Below are positions 1 through 7,817 of a DNA stretch of 35,597 nt, one piece after another. The notes beneath the pieces were generated by a model that did no database searches, was not told the DNA's origin, and saw nothing but the letters and a program-made list of their open reading frames with translations. Origin of the DNA: Hungatella sp. (GTDB taxonomy: Bacteria; Bacillota; Clostridia; Lachnospirales; Lachnospiraceae); NCBI GenBank assembly GCA_022796015.1, contig JAAWHU010000033.1, forward strand, positions 1-35,597, written 5' to 3'. Positions within the stretch are counted from its first letter, which is position 1. Each line of letters opens with the position of its first letter. The position numbers and the translations under genes were made by a program.

Positions 1-1
1 C

Positions 2-214
2 GTTGGCGGCAATACGCCGGGAATTATCAAATACCCATTCTGGCAAATGACCTACAAGAATCCCAATGCCACTTATATATGTATCAATCTGTCAGAAGCT
101 TATATCCCAACAGAAATCAAAAAACAATCTATCGGATTTCATACCGTCAACAGCAGCAGGGCGTCTGCACAAAAGCGCAGACGCCCCAAAATGTCACATG
201 CTACCGTTCTATAA
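2..214 (+). CDS. 3' end of a probable Sir2-family NAD-dependent deacetylase (partial)
   Basis: An open frame enters from the left edge and stops with TAA at 212-214, giving 70 residues. The first part, VGGNTPGIIKYPFWQMT followed by NPNATYICINLSEAYIP, resembles the C-terminal Rossmann strand region of Sir2-like deacetylases of gut Clostridia, where the GxNTPxIIKYPFW stretch follows the catalytic domain. That match is from memory of the family. The last 20 or so residues are serine- and arginine-rich and are encoded across a strong hairpin (159-186). The natural stop may therefore have been lost, or the C-terminus may be unusual. The gene converges on ylxM. With only the tail visible, the family is tentative. 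Confidence 0.45.
   Translation, partial: VGGNTPGIIKYPFWQMTYKNPNATYICINLSEAYIPTEIKKQSIGFHTVNSSRASAQKRRRPKMSHATVL
159..186. terminator. Hairpin between convergent genes, possible terminator
   Basis: GGGCGTCTGC (159-168) pairs perfectly with GCAGACGCCC (177-186) around an 8-base loop. It lies 35 bp past the ylxM stop and inside the last codons of the convergent partial gene. Neither side has a good T-tract, so termination may be inefficient or need Rho. Confidence 0.5.
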
Positions 215-221
215 TTCGGTT

Positions 222-572
222 CTAAATATCCACAATCCTTCCTGCCATATCTCTGGCCTGTTGAAGAAGCATGTCTTCCTTCTCTCTTTGGTACCTGTCT
301 AACAGTTCCTGGATCCGGCCGGCAAGCTCCTTGGTCAGCCGGAATTTTTCCACCAGGTGAAGCTTCTCCTCATAGCCTTCCAGGATCCGGTCACACCGTC
401 TCACCAAGTCATGGACTCCCTGGCGGCTGATCCCCTGCTCCTGGGCGATCTCGCTTAAGGACAAATCATTAAAGACCACATCCTCGTAGATACGGCGCTG
501 GTGCTCTGTCAAAAGTTCTCCGTAAAAATCATACAACAATCCCTGCCGGACAATCTTTTCCATATCCGCCAC
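222..572 (-). CDS. ylxM: YlxM/UPF0122 family, SRP-associated HTH protein
   Basis: This 116-residue all-helical protein opens with the family signature LLYDFYGELLTEHQRRIYEDVV. A sigma-factor-like helix-turn-helix (LSLSEIAQEQGISRQGVHDLVRR, residues about 37-60) follows, then a long charged helix. Bacillus YlxM is normally encoded directly before ffh and is linked to the signal recognition particle. Here it follows pheT by 3 bp, and a gene on the other strand converges on it, so ffh is not in this operon. The start is GTG at 572. An ATG three codons in (563) has a GGTGG upstream and is an alternative. Confidence 0.85.
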   Translation of the reverse strand: MADMEKIVRQGLLYDFYGELLTEHQRRIYEDVVFNDLSLSEIAQEQGISRQGVHDLVRRCDRILEGYEEKLHLVEKFRLTKELAGRIQELLDRYQREKEDMLLQQARDMAGRIVDI

Positions 573-575
573 CGC

Positions 576-2996
576 TTATGCACGCAGTTCGATTCCCAGT
601 TCCCGCAGCCCGTGGAGGATCCTCTCCATAACCCCATTTACTTCCTTATCCTCCAGGGTTCTGTCCTTGGCGCGGAAGGTGATGGAGTAGGCCACGGACT
701 TATGTCCTGCCAGAATCTGCGCGCCCTCATAGATGTCAAAAAGCTGGTAGCTTTCCAAAATCCTGCCGCCTCGTTTTTCGATTATATCCTCAATCTGTCC
801 CACCAGTACAGCCTTGGGAACTACCATACTGATATCCCTGGTCACTGCCGGGTATTTTGCCAGCCCTTCATATTTGCGGTCAAATGTGGTACAGGGAATG
901 ATGTCAGGCATATCCAGTACGGCAATATAGGTCTTCTCGCCGATCTTGTAGCTGTCCGTCACATCAGGGTGAACCTCTCCCAGATATCCCACCGTTCTGC
1001 CATCATAGATAATGTCGGCCTGGCGGCCCGGGTGAAGCCATTCCTTGCCGGACTTGGGATCATAGTGGGGCTTTTTGTTCATACCTGCTTTGTCAAAGAA
1101 TTCTTCCACCACGCCTTTCATGTCAAAGAAATCCACTTCGCCGTAGGCTCCCAAAATAAACTGCATCCTCTCATCGGGAAGCTCCGTAAGAGGCAGTGCC
1201 TTTGGCAGATAGATGTTGGCCAGCTCGTAGAGACGGACATTTTTATTTCTCCGGTTATAGTTGGTGGCCAGAGAATTAAGCATTCCGTTAAGGGGCGTGG
1301 TTCTCATAATGCTAAAATCCTCTCCCAGGGGATTGGAGATCTCTATGGCGTGACGCAGGCCGGAATCTGCACAAATCTGCAGCTTGTCAAATACCTTAGG
1401 ACTCTCGAAAGAGTAGGTCATACTCTGGCTGAAGCCGCAGAACTGGGCTACCGCCTTAGCAGTCTCCTCGACTCTCAGTTTATAGGTCAGGCCTCCTGTG
1501 GTGGCTTCTCCTGAAGGCAGCGTGGTGGGAATGTTGTCATAGCCGAAGAAACGGGCTACCTCCTCGGCAATATCAGCGGGGCGCTCCAGATCCTGGCGGA
1601 ATGTGGGAGCAATGACTTCGCCTGCGGCTTCGTCAAACCCAAGCTCCAGCCGTTTAAAATATTCCAGCATGTCCTTCTTGTCAATCGTTGTTCCCAGAAG
1701 GCTGTTGACCTTTTCCGGATCAAAGGGAATCCGCTTCTCAGTCCGTTTCTCAGGATACACATCGATCATGCCGCCTACTACTTCTCCGGCGCCCAGCTCC
1801 TCTACCAGCTGGCAGGCACGGTCAATGGCGGCCTGGGCATTGTTGGGATCCAGCCCTTTTTCAAACTTGCCGGAGGCATCGGTCCTGAGGCCGATCTTCT
1901 TGGCTGACAGACGGATATTCACTCCGTCAAAGCATGCAGCCTCAAAGACCATGGTCTTTACATCATCTGTGATCTTGGAATTTTCACCTCCCATGATTCC
2001 GGCGATGCCTACCTCTTTTTCTCCGTCATTAATCATAAGGACCGTGTGGTCAAGCTTTCTCTCCTGGCCGTCCAGGGTCTGGAAGGTATCCCCGTCTTTT
2101 GCACATTTTACAATGATCTCCTGGCCCGCAATCAAATCATAATCATAGGCATGCATAGGCTGCCCGTACTCTTCCATCACGTAGTTGGTAATATCTACCA
2201 AGTTGTTGATGGGGCGGATGCCGCTGGCCGCCAGACGTCTCTGCATCCACTCCGGTGATGGCGCCAGCTTAATATTTTTTACCATACGGGCACAGTACCT
2301 TGGACACAGTGTCGTATCCTCCACAGATACCTTCAGGTAATCGTGGATATCCTCGCTGTTGCCTGTAGGCGTTACGACAGGAGGGCAGAACCTTGTGTTA
2401 AAGGTTGCCGCTGCTTCTCTTGCAATTCCCACCACACTGTAGCAGTCCACGCGGTTGGAGGTAATCTCGTATTCAAACACCACATCGTGAAGGCCCAGAA
2501 CCTCCACAGCATCGGCTCCCACAGGCGTATCCTCGGGGAGAATGTAGATTCCGCTTTCCGGTGCGTTGGGATACATTTCTCTGGAGGAACCAAGCTCCTC
2601 GATGGAGCACATCATGCCGTTGGATTCAACGCCTCTCAATTTTCCTTTTTTTATCTTAATTCCCTCCTCGGGAAGAGGACCGCCATCATGGCCTCCTGCC
2701 ACCTTGCCTCCATCCAGGACTACGGGAACCTTGTCTCCCTCTTTTACATTGGGAGCGCCGGTAACGATCTGAATGGTCTCGGTCCCGATATTTACCTGGC
2801 AGATAATTAATTTGTCCGCATCGGGGTGGCGCTCGATCTTATCGATCTGTCCTACTACAATCTTTTCTAAGTTTTTATCCAAACACTCATATCCTTCTAC
2901 CTTTGTTCCTGATAAGGTCATGGCGTCCGTGTATTCCTGGGCTGTGACCGTAAGATCCGGAACATATGCTTTAATCCATGATAACGCTGTGTTCAT
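576..2996 (-). CDS. pheT: Phenylalanine--tRNA ligase beta subunit
   Basis: The 806-residue beta chain of the cytoplasmic (alpha-beta)2 enzyme that charges tRNA-Phe. In order, the N-terminal tRNA-binding OB domain (about 40-150, with NVKEGDKVPV), the B3/4 editing region, the B5 domain (about 400-475), the class II-like catalytic-fold region and a C-terminal anticodon-binding FDX-ACB domain (about 715-806, starting near KYPAVTRDISMVV) are visible. Length is normal. The chosen ATG at 2996 has AAAGGAG 8 bases upstream. An in-frame ATG eight codons earlier lacks a binding site. It lies 210 bp downstream of pheS, unusually far for this pair, and ylxM follows 3 bp later. Confidence 0.97.
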   Translation of the reverse strand: MNTALSWIKAYVPDLTVTAQEYTDAMTLSGTKVEGYECLDKNLEKIVVGQIDKIERHPDADKLIICQVNIGTETIQIVTGAPNVKEGDKVPVVLDGGKVAGGHDGGPLPEEGIKIKKGKLRGVESNGMMCSIEELGSSREMYPNAPESGIYILPEDTPVGADAVEVLGLHDVVFEYEITSNRVDCYSVVGIAREAAATFNTRFCPPVVTPTGNSEDIHDYLKVSVEDTTLCPRYCARMVKNIKLAPSPEWMQRRLAASGIRPINNLVDITNYVMEEYGQPMHAYDYDLIAGQEIIVKCAKDGDTFQTLDGQERKLDHTVLMINDGEKEVGIAGIMGGENSKITDDVKTMVFEAACFDGVNIRLSAKKIGLRTDASGKFEKGLDPNNAQAAIDRACQLVEELGAGEVVGGMIDVYPEKRTEKRIPFDPEKVNSLLGTTIDKKDMLEYFKRLELGFDEAAGEVIAPTFRQDLERPADIAEEVARFFGYDNIPTTLPSGEATTGGLTYKLRVEETAKAVAQFCGFSQSMTYSFESPKVFDKLQICADSGLRHAIEISNPLGEDFSIMRTTPLNGMLNSLATNYNRRNKNVRLYELANIYLPKALPLTELPDERMQFILGAYGEVDFFDMKGVVEEFFDKAGMNKKPHYDPKSGKEWLHPGRQADIIYDGRTVGYLGEVHPDVTDSYKIGEKTYIAVLDMPDIIPCTTFDRKYEGLAKYPAVTRDISMVVPKAVLVGQIEDIIEKRGGRILESYQLFDIYEGAQILAGHKSVAYSITFRAKDRTLEDKEVNGVMERILHGLRELGIELRA

Positions 2997-3206
2997 TGTG
3001 GTTTCTCCTTTTTTTATCAAAATTTGCTTCCTGGAGACCGGAGTTTACCGGCTCCCCCTGACTCAGCCACGCTCCAAGCTCCAAAGGCTTTGCCTTTCTC
3101 ATTTGGGGACTTTCGTCCCATTCCGGGAAAGGTGCCGCTTCTCTTCCATAAGCTGGCTCCCGGCTATAAGCCGCGGTGTCTTTCCCGGAGCGCGCCTCAA
3201 TGCTGA
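2997..3206 (-). other. Multi-hairpin spacer between pheS and pheT
   Basis: The 210-bp spacer is rich in self-complementary stems. TCCGGGAAAG/CTTTCCCGGA (3122-3131 with 3180-3189) closes a region that holds a small CGGCT-TAT-AGCCG hairpin. GGGAC/GTCCC closes a GAAA tetraloop in the minus-strand RNA (3106-3119). AAAGGC/GCCTTT is at 3083-3097, and a CCGG-based stem is at about 3036-3054. There is no open frame and no obvious terminator T-tract. It could be a structured leader for pheT, an mRNA-processing site or a degenerate intergenic repeat. Confidence 0.5.
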
Positions 3207-4226
3207 TTAAAACTGCTTCAAAAACCTGATGTCGTTTTCATAGAGAAGCCTCATGTCGTCGATCTCGTATTTGAGGAGGGCGATGCGCTCTAAGCCTACG
3301 CCGAAGGCAAAGCCGGTGTATACCTCAGGGTCGATGCCGCACATCTCAAATACATGGGGATGAACCATGCCGCAGCCTAAGATCTCGATCCATCCGGTGC
3401 CTTTGCAGAAACGGCATCCTTTTCCGCCGCATTTGAAACAGCTTACATCCATCTCGGCGCTGGGCTCAGTGAAGGGGAAATGATGGGGACGGAATTTTAC
3501 TTTTGTATCTTCCCCGAACAGTTCTTTTGCAAATTCTGCCAAGGTGCCCTTTAAGTCGGCAAAGGTAATATTCTTGTCAATGACCAGTCCCTCCACCTGG
3601 TGAAAGGATGGGGAGTGGGTGGCATCTACTTCGTCGGAACGGAACACACGTCCCGGGGAAATCATACGGATGGGAAGCTTCCCTTTTTCCATGGTACGGG
3701 CCTGAACCGGTGAGGTCTGGGTGCGGAGCACGATCTCTTTATTGATGTAGAAGGTATCCTGCTCGTCCTTGGCAGGGTGCCCTTCGGGAATATTTAACTT
3801 GGTGAAATTGTATTCGTCATATTCGATCTCCGGCCCTTCCACCACCTCATATCCCATGCCTACAAAGATTCTCTCCAGTTCTTCCAAGGCAATGGTGCAG
3901 GGATGGCTGTGGCCCACATTGGCCTTTCGGGCAGGAAGGGTTACGTCGATAACCTCCGACTTCATCTGAGCCTCCCTGGCTCTCTTGGCCAGGGCCAGCC
4001 TGGTCTCTTCCAACTTTGCCTCGATGATCTCTCTGGCCTCATTGACCATCTGGCCTACCTTGGGACGATCCTCGGGAGCCACGTCCTTCATGCTCTTGAG
4101 CACGCTGGTCAGCTCGCCTTTTTTGCCCAGATAGGCCACCCGGATCTCGTTTAATTTGTCCAGGGCTTCGGAGGATTCGATCTGCTTTAATGCCTCGTCT
4201 TTGATTTTCTCTAATCGCTCTTTCAT
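3207..4226 (-). CDS. pheS: Phenylalanine--tRNA ligase alpha subunit
   Basis: The 339-residue catalytic alpha chain. It has an N-terminal coiled-coil arm that contacts tRNA (residues 1-85), class II motif 2 (GRVFRSDEVDATHSPSFHQVEGL), and motif 3 near the end (GFAFGVGLERIALLKY). A four-cysteine cluster (CFKCGGKGCRFC) sits in the catalytic domain. The ATG at 4226 follows AAGGAG at good spacing. A longer in-frame start would run through the T-box terminator and is rejected. Expression should be controlled by the Phe T-box leader upstream. Confidence 0.97.
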   Translation of the reverse strand: MKERLEKIKDEALKQIESSEALDKLNEIRVAYLGKKGELTSVLKSMKDVAPEDRPKVGQMVNEAREIIEAKLEETRLALAKRAREAQMKSEVIDVTLPARKANVGHSHPCTIALEELERIFVGMGYEVVEGPEIEYDEYNFTKLNIPEGHPAKDEQDTFYINKEIVLRTQTSPVQARTMEKGKLPIRMISPGRVFRSDEVDATHSPSFHQVEGLVIDKNITFADLKGTLAEFAKELFGEDTKVKFRPHHFPFTEPSAEMDVSCFKCGGKGCRFCKGTGWIEILGCGMVHPHVFEMCGIDPEVYTGFAFGVGLERIALLKYEIDDMRLLYENDIRFLKQF

Positions 4227-4239
4227 GGTAATCTCCTTT

Positions 4240-4530
4240 TTCTTTTCTTTGGGGGAAGCAAAAACGTCCCTTCGTAAAAAACGAAGGGACGAAATCATCG
4301 CGGTACCACCCTGATTCCTGTATCATGGACACAGACACTCATTCGTGCATAACGTGCACCTCACGTCACAGCCTACCACCCAAGATGTTACATGGCTTCA
4401 GCTGTGCAGCTCCGGCGGGAATTTCAACTGCTTATCTGAACTGAAAGGAACTTACAGCCGGTGATTCCTTCTCTCTGGCAGAAATATAAGCATCTACTAA
4501 CGCCTTCATGGCTTTTGTCTATAATGGTAC
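4240..4530 (-). promoter_or_regulatory. Phe T-box leader of pheST
   Basis: The minus strand carries the T-box core AGGGTGGTACCGCG (4299-4312), which pairs with the NCCA end of uncharged tRNA. A terminator hairpin follows (CGTCCCTTCG/CGAAGGGACG, 4265-4291, then TTTTTGCTT). Upstream is a long stem I with an AGAGAG-type box and GCTTAT/ATAAGC pairing. A TTC at 4419-4421, just 3' of that stem, is the likely specifier codon, matching phenylalanine. Uncharged tRNA-Phe would stabilise the antiterminator and switch on pheST. Confidence 0.93.
4265..4291 (-). terminator. T-box intrinsic terminator
   Basis: Perfect stem CGTCCCTTCGT with its complement around a short T-rich loop, followed on the minus strand by TTTTTGCTT. 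Its 5' side overlaps the T-box antiterminator pairing partner, as expected for this riboswitch. Confidence 0.9.
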
Positions 4531-4558
4531 ATTTTAGCATATTTCTTTTAAATGTCAA
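4531..4558 (-). promoter_or_regulatory. SigA-type promoter of pheST
   Basis: On the minus strand, TTGACA (4553-4558) and TAAAAT (4531-4536) are separated by 16 bp. Transcription would start near 4524, at the head of the T-box leader. The -35 box lies only 8 bp beyond the stop codon of the upstream lipoprotein gene, with no terminator between, so read-through into the leader is possible. Confidence 0.8.
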
Positions 4559-4566
4559 CTGCTTTT

Positions 4567-5844
4567 TTACTCCGTCACCACAACATAACTGGCACTCCCT
4601 GAGAATCCGCGCCGTCCCATGTTCTCTTTCCTCCACTCCGCGTCAAATTCATAGACCTTCCCCGGCTCCAGTTCCAGGATAAAGGGCATATAATAGTAGG
4701 TGGTAATCCTCTCTGCCTGTGCTCCGCTCTCTCCTATATCCCGGGCCGGCCAGCACCGGACCGTGAGCCTGTCCGGCATGATCTCCGTAGAAAATGTATA
4801 TCCCACACTGTCCAGACGGTTATAACGCGGCAGTTTAAGCTTTGCCGCCGCCTTCATCCGGGCCTCCTCAAGAGGATTTGCCCCGCAGGCGACAATCCCG
4901 TTTCCTATTCCGTTCTCCTCCACATCCCAACTGTAATTTCCCGGGCTGACTGTAAACCGGCTATTGCTGCTTGACAATACATCGGTCAGCGCAAGCTCCG
5001 GCGCATCGGTCAGCAGAAGATCTGCCTCAGCCCTCTCCTCAGACAATGGGTAACACTGTGCAGCTTTATATCCGGGAACCCCGGAATCATCCTTTTCTCT
5101 CAGGTCTTCCATGAGGACAAACACCGAGGTTCCCCCCTTAAGCTCCTCCGGCTCTGCCAATTCATGAACCCCCGACACCCGGAACACCCCGGGAAAATCG
5201 TCGGTATCGGAGCTGATCAGCACATAGTCCTCATGAACCTCCTTAATATGCCCCTTTATTCCGGTATAACTGACAGGGGTTCTGTGCTCCCGAATATAGC
5301 CCTCCACATCTCCGGTGCGGATATCCACAGGCTGGCTCTCCTGATCTGCTTGGGATACCAGATACATATACATGGGAGGCTTGTCAACCCCTACGCCGCC
5401 TATGAGAAAAGCAAAATCCTGATCCACCTCATAGCGCCAAATCATCAGGCCGGAGCCGATATCCTGTGAGGCATAATCTTGAAAATCCGCCCATCCCGCA
5501 TCCTCTTTTCCTGACATCTCCAGAATCTTCTCCAGGGTCAGCTTCTTCTCCTCCGAGGCATTCCTAACCTCTCCCCTACCCTGGGACTCTGAATTCTTCG
5601 GAGGATTCTCTTTATCATAATCTGTCTCTCTTGCTCCTAAAGATTCTGCCGCCTTCTCCTCTGCCCTGCCATGATCCGGAGCCTCTGGGCCTTTTGAAAT
5701 CCCTGTTTCCTTCGGCTGCTTTGCCTCCTGTTCTTTCTTAGCTATATCCTCTGTGGTCACAGCCGTACCGGCCGGGCCTGCACATGCCGATAGGGCAAGA
5801 AGCATTGTCATTAAAAGAGCTGTTATCTTCCATCCTGATCTCAT
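4567..5844 (-). CDS. Putative lipoprotein of unknown function
   Basis: This 425-residue protein has a type II signal peptide (MRSGWKITALLMTMLLALSAC) with lipobox LSAC and predicted lipidated Cys21, so it should be anchored outside the membrane. A low-complexity charged linker (about 25-105) is followed by a globular region. Residues about 205-270 (GHIKEVHEDYVLISSDTDDF ... GGTSVFVLMED) have the look of an OB-type beta-barrel resembling DUF3221. The C-terminal part (LTVRCW ... YEFDAEW ... YVVVTE) matches a beta-rich pattern that recurs in clostridial lipoproteins. No catalytic motif is evident. GAGGAGG precedes the ATG. The gene is divergent from merR. Confidence 0.75.
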   Translation of the reverse strand: MRSGWKITALLMTMLLALSACAGPAGTAVTTEDIAKKEQEAKQPKETGISKGPEAPDHGRAEEKAAESLGARETDYDKENPPKNSESQGRGEVRNASEEKKLTLEKILEMSGKEDAGWADFQDYASQDIGSGLMIWRYEVDQDFAFLIGGVGVDKPPMYMYLVSQADQESQPVDIRTGDVEGYIREHRTPVSYTGIKGHIKEVHEDYVLISSDTDDFPGVFRVSGVHELAEPEELKGGTSVFVLMEDLREKDDSGVPGYKAAQCYPLSEERAEADLLLTDAPELALTDVLSSSNSRFTVSPGNYSWDVEENGIGNGIVACGANPLEEARMKAAAKLKLPRYNRLDSVGYTFSTEIMPDRLTVRCWPARDIGESGAQAERITTYYYMPFILELEPGKVYEFDAEWRKENMGRRGFSGSASYVVVTE

Positions 5845-5864
5845 ACAGATACCTCCTCACTGCA

Positions 5865-5894
5865 ATCCTATTCTTAGGTAATTGCGAAACTCAA
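5865..5894 (-). promoter_or_regulatory. Candidate promoter of the lipoprotein gene, -35 inside a repeat
   Basis: TTGAGT (5889-5894) and TAGGAT (5865-5870) are separated by 18 bp on the minus strand, about 20 bp before the lipoprotein ATG. The -35 lies in the conserved terminal arm of the repeat at 5872-5960. Confidence 0.5.
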
Positions 5895-5960
5895 AACTCA
5901 GCCGGATATTCTGACCATATATCTTTCCTGAGCTCATTGGAATGCCTGTTCAGACACCCT
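5872..5960. repeat. Short copy of the palindromic intergenic repeat (copy A)
   Basis: The left end, TTAGGTAATTGCGAAACTCA (starting near 5874), matches the end of copy B at 26815 and continues in similar sequence (AGCCGGATATTC). The copy then jumps to the shared core GCTCATTGGAATGCC (5932-5946). The second long arm is missing, so it appears to be an internally deleted or decayed copy. Confidence 0.65.
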
Positions 5961-6034
5961 TTACTATTTTTATCTTATCATATGAGGAAAGAAAGTATTG
6001 TGCTTTTTTCTTAATTTTCCATGTCAGATTGGTC

Positions 6035-6063
6035 TTGAAACCTTGTTCTTTCGGTGTTACCAT
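6035..6063 (+). promoter_or_regulatory. Promoter of merR with possible autoregulatory operator
   Basis: TTGAAA (6035-6040), 17-bp spacer, TACCAT (6058-6063). The segment ending GGTGTTAC resembles the MerR-type operator at 7818-7848 (TTGA, CCT, GGTGTTAC in the same order), suggesting the same regulator binds both. Confidence 0.55.
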
Positions 6064-6132
6064 AAAGGAGCTGTCCCGGCAGACATCTCAGGGCAGCATG
6101 TACCCATACATTTATTAAGGAGGAAGCTGTCA

Positions 6133-6546
6133 ATGGCTTACACAGTGAAGGAACTTTCCGAAAAAATGGGAGTAACCCAGCACACTATCCGCTATTACAC
6201 CGATCAGGGCCTTCTTCCCTGCAGGCGGGATAAAAATAACCATAGAATTTTCGACGAGGGAGCCGTAAGCTGGCTTATGGGCATTCAGTGTCTGAGAAAA
6301 TGCAACATTTCCATTGAAGATATCCAGGCTTACTGCCGGCTCTGTGAAGAGGGGGATGCAAGTATCCCTGCCCGATATGAATTTATGGTAAAGCAGCGCC
6401 AAAGGGCCCTGGACCGGTTAAGGGAGGCTCAGGAGGTTGCTGACTATATGGACAAAAAAGTCCGGCACTATGAGGATATCTTATCCCGCACAATACCGGA
6501 CGATACGAATTTAGTGTCAAGAAGCGCACATGGTGCTTCCTGTTAA
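6133..6546 (+). CDS. MerR-family transcriptional regulator
   Basis: This 137-residue regulator has an N-terminal winged helix-turn-helix, YTVKELSEKMGVTQHTIRYY (residues 3-22), then the wing segment DQGLLP...NNHRIFDE. A dimerising coiled coil (about 80-120) follows. No cysteine pattern of metal sensors is evident. It resembles the MerR proteins that control aldo/keto reductases and other detoxification genes in Firmicutes. The ATG at 6133 has AAGGAGG 7-8 bases upstream; longer in-frame starts lack one. It converges on the aldo/keto reductase gene, whose promoter carries a MerR-type operator. Confidence 0.9.
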   Translation: MAYTVKELSEKMGVTQHTIRYYTDQGLLPCRRDKNNHRIFDEGAVSWLMGIQCLRKCNISIEDIQAYCRLCEEGDASIPARYEFMVKQRQRALDRLREAQEVADYMDKKVRHYEDILSRTIPDDTNLVSRSAHGASC

Positions 6547-6649
6547 GCTGCAAGCTATAACAGTTTCCTGGCTTTCTTTTGTTTTGCAGGCAGCGCTATC
6601 CACGGCACGGCGAAAGCCTGATGTGACCACAGGTTTGACGCCGCCGCTT

Positions 6650-7768
6650 CTACGCCAGAGCTGCCGCCGCTTTTTCCAGCTCTTTCCTGATGGAGATGTG
6701 CTGGGGGCATACTTCTTCGCATCTGCCGCATTGGATGCATTCTGCGGCCCTCTTTTTTCCGTGGCCGTTCACCAGCCATTCCTCCTGATGTCTGGCCGCC
6801 CCGGGATCCTTGTAGAGAGTCAGATAATTCATGGCAGTAAAGGAACCGGAGATGCCGATGTGATTGGGACATACCTTGGCGCAGTAATTGCAGGTGGTGC
6901 AGGGAATCAGGGGAATTCGGGCCATGGCCTCTCTTGCCTCGTTCAGGGTCTTTCTCTGTTCCTCTGACAGGCCGGTGAAATCTTTCATATAGGAGAGATT
7001 GTCCTCCATCTGCTCAATGGAGCTCATTCCCGACAGTACCGTAATCACGCCCTCCAGCTCCGCCGCAAAGCGGATGGCCCAGGACGCACAGGATGCATGG
7101 GGATCTGCAGCCTTAAAGATATCGACTACAGGCTTAGGCGGATTGGCAAGCATGCCGCCCTTTACCGGCTCCATAATCACCACGGGCTTGCCGTACTTTC
7201 TGGCCACCTCATAACATGCCCGGGACTGAACCGCCGGGTTCTCCCAGTCCCCGTAATTGATCTGGAGCTGGACAAACTCCATCTCCGGATGGTTTTTCAG
7301 AAGCTCTTCCAGTTCCTCTGCCGTAGAGTGGAAGGAAAATCCCACATGGCGGATGAGGCCTTCTTTTTTCTTCTCCTGAACAAAATCCCACATTTGGAAA
7401 TCATCAAAGAAACGGGTTCTGTGCTCCCCCAGATTGTGGAGCAGATAGAAGTCAAAATATCCCGCTCCCGTCTGCTTTAAGGAAGTGTCAAACTGTGCAG
7501 CGGCTTCCTCTCTGGTTTTGCAGTTGATCCACGCCGCATTCTTGGTAGCCAGCTGAAAGGAATCTCTGGGATAACGCTCCACCAATGCCTGGCGGATAGC
7601 ATCCTCGCTTCCTGCGTAGGCCCACGCCGTGTCAAAATAGGTAAAGCCAGCCTCCATAAACCGGTCAACCATCTCCTTGGTCTGCTCCACGTCAATGACT
7701 TCTCCGTTCTTCGGCAGACGCATAAGGCCGAATCCTAATTTTTTAATGTCCTTACCCAAGTAGCCCAT
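6650..7768 (-). CDS. Aldo/keto reductase with two C-terminal 4Fe-4S motifs
   Basis: This 372-residue protein has an N-terminal (beta/alpha)8 aldo/keto reductase domain with the tetrad Asp46 and Tyr51 (FDTAWAYAG), Lys76 (ATKNAAW) and His111 (LLHNLGEH). A C-terminal ferredoxin-like part has two CxxCxxCxxxCP motifs (Cys290/293/296/300 and Cys344/347/350/354). This is the 'predicted oxidoreductase of the aldo/keto reductase family, ferredoxin-type' common in anaerobes. It probably passes electrons between a carbonyl substrate and an iron-sulfur partner. The substrate cannot be told. AAGGAGG precedes the chosen ATG at 7768. Its promoter has a MerR-type 19-bp spacer and overlaps the stop codon of the upstream hydrolase. 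Confidence 0.93.
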   Translation of the reverse strand: MGYLGKDIKKLGFGLMRLPKNGEVIDVEQTKEMVDRFMEAGFTYFDTAWAYAGSEDAIRQALVERYPRDSFQLATKNAAWINCKTREEAAAQFDTSLKQTGAGYFDFYLLHNLGEHRTRFFDDFQMWDFVQEKKKEGLIRHVGFSFHSTAEELEELLKNHPEMEFVQLQINYGDWENPAVQSRACYEVARKYGKPVVIMEPVKGGMLANPPKPVVDIFKAADPHASCASWAIRFAAELEGVITVLSGMSSIEQMEDNLSYMKDFTGLSEEQRKTLNEAREAMARIPLIPCTTCNYCAKVCPNHIGISGSFTAMNYLTLYKDPGAARHQEEWLVNGHGKKRAAECIQCGRCEEVCPQHISIRKELEKAAAALA

Positions 7769-7817
7769 AATATGTTTCCTCCTTATCCCGGGGCCTTTAT
7801 GGCCCTGATGTAACAAA

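Noticed and set aside
501-1514. A 337-codon open frame on the plus strand inside pheT
   Set aside because: It is antisense to a fully conserved pheT, has no ribosome binding site and no family resemblance.
4227-4298. An extended pheS N-terminus
   Set aside because: The extension would be translated from the T-box terminator stem; the ATG at 4226 has a good ribosome binding site and fits the family start.
4321-4450. A possible tRNA from the pairing-rich sequence upstream of pheS
   Set aside because: There is no acceptor/T-arm arrangement, and the segment belongs to T-box stems I to III.
4424-4636. A 70-codon minus-strand frame across the T-box leader
   Set aside because: It crosses the promoter and stem I and has no binding site; the region is explained by the T-box.
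5998-6132. An upstream extension of merR
   Set aside because: It would include the merR promoter itself; AAGGAGG lies before the ATG at 6133.
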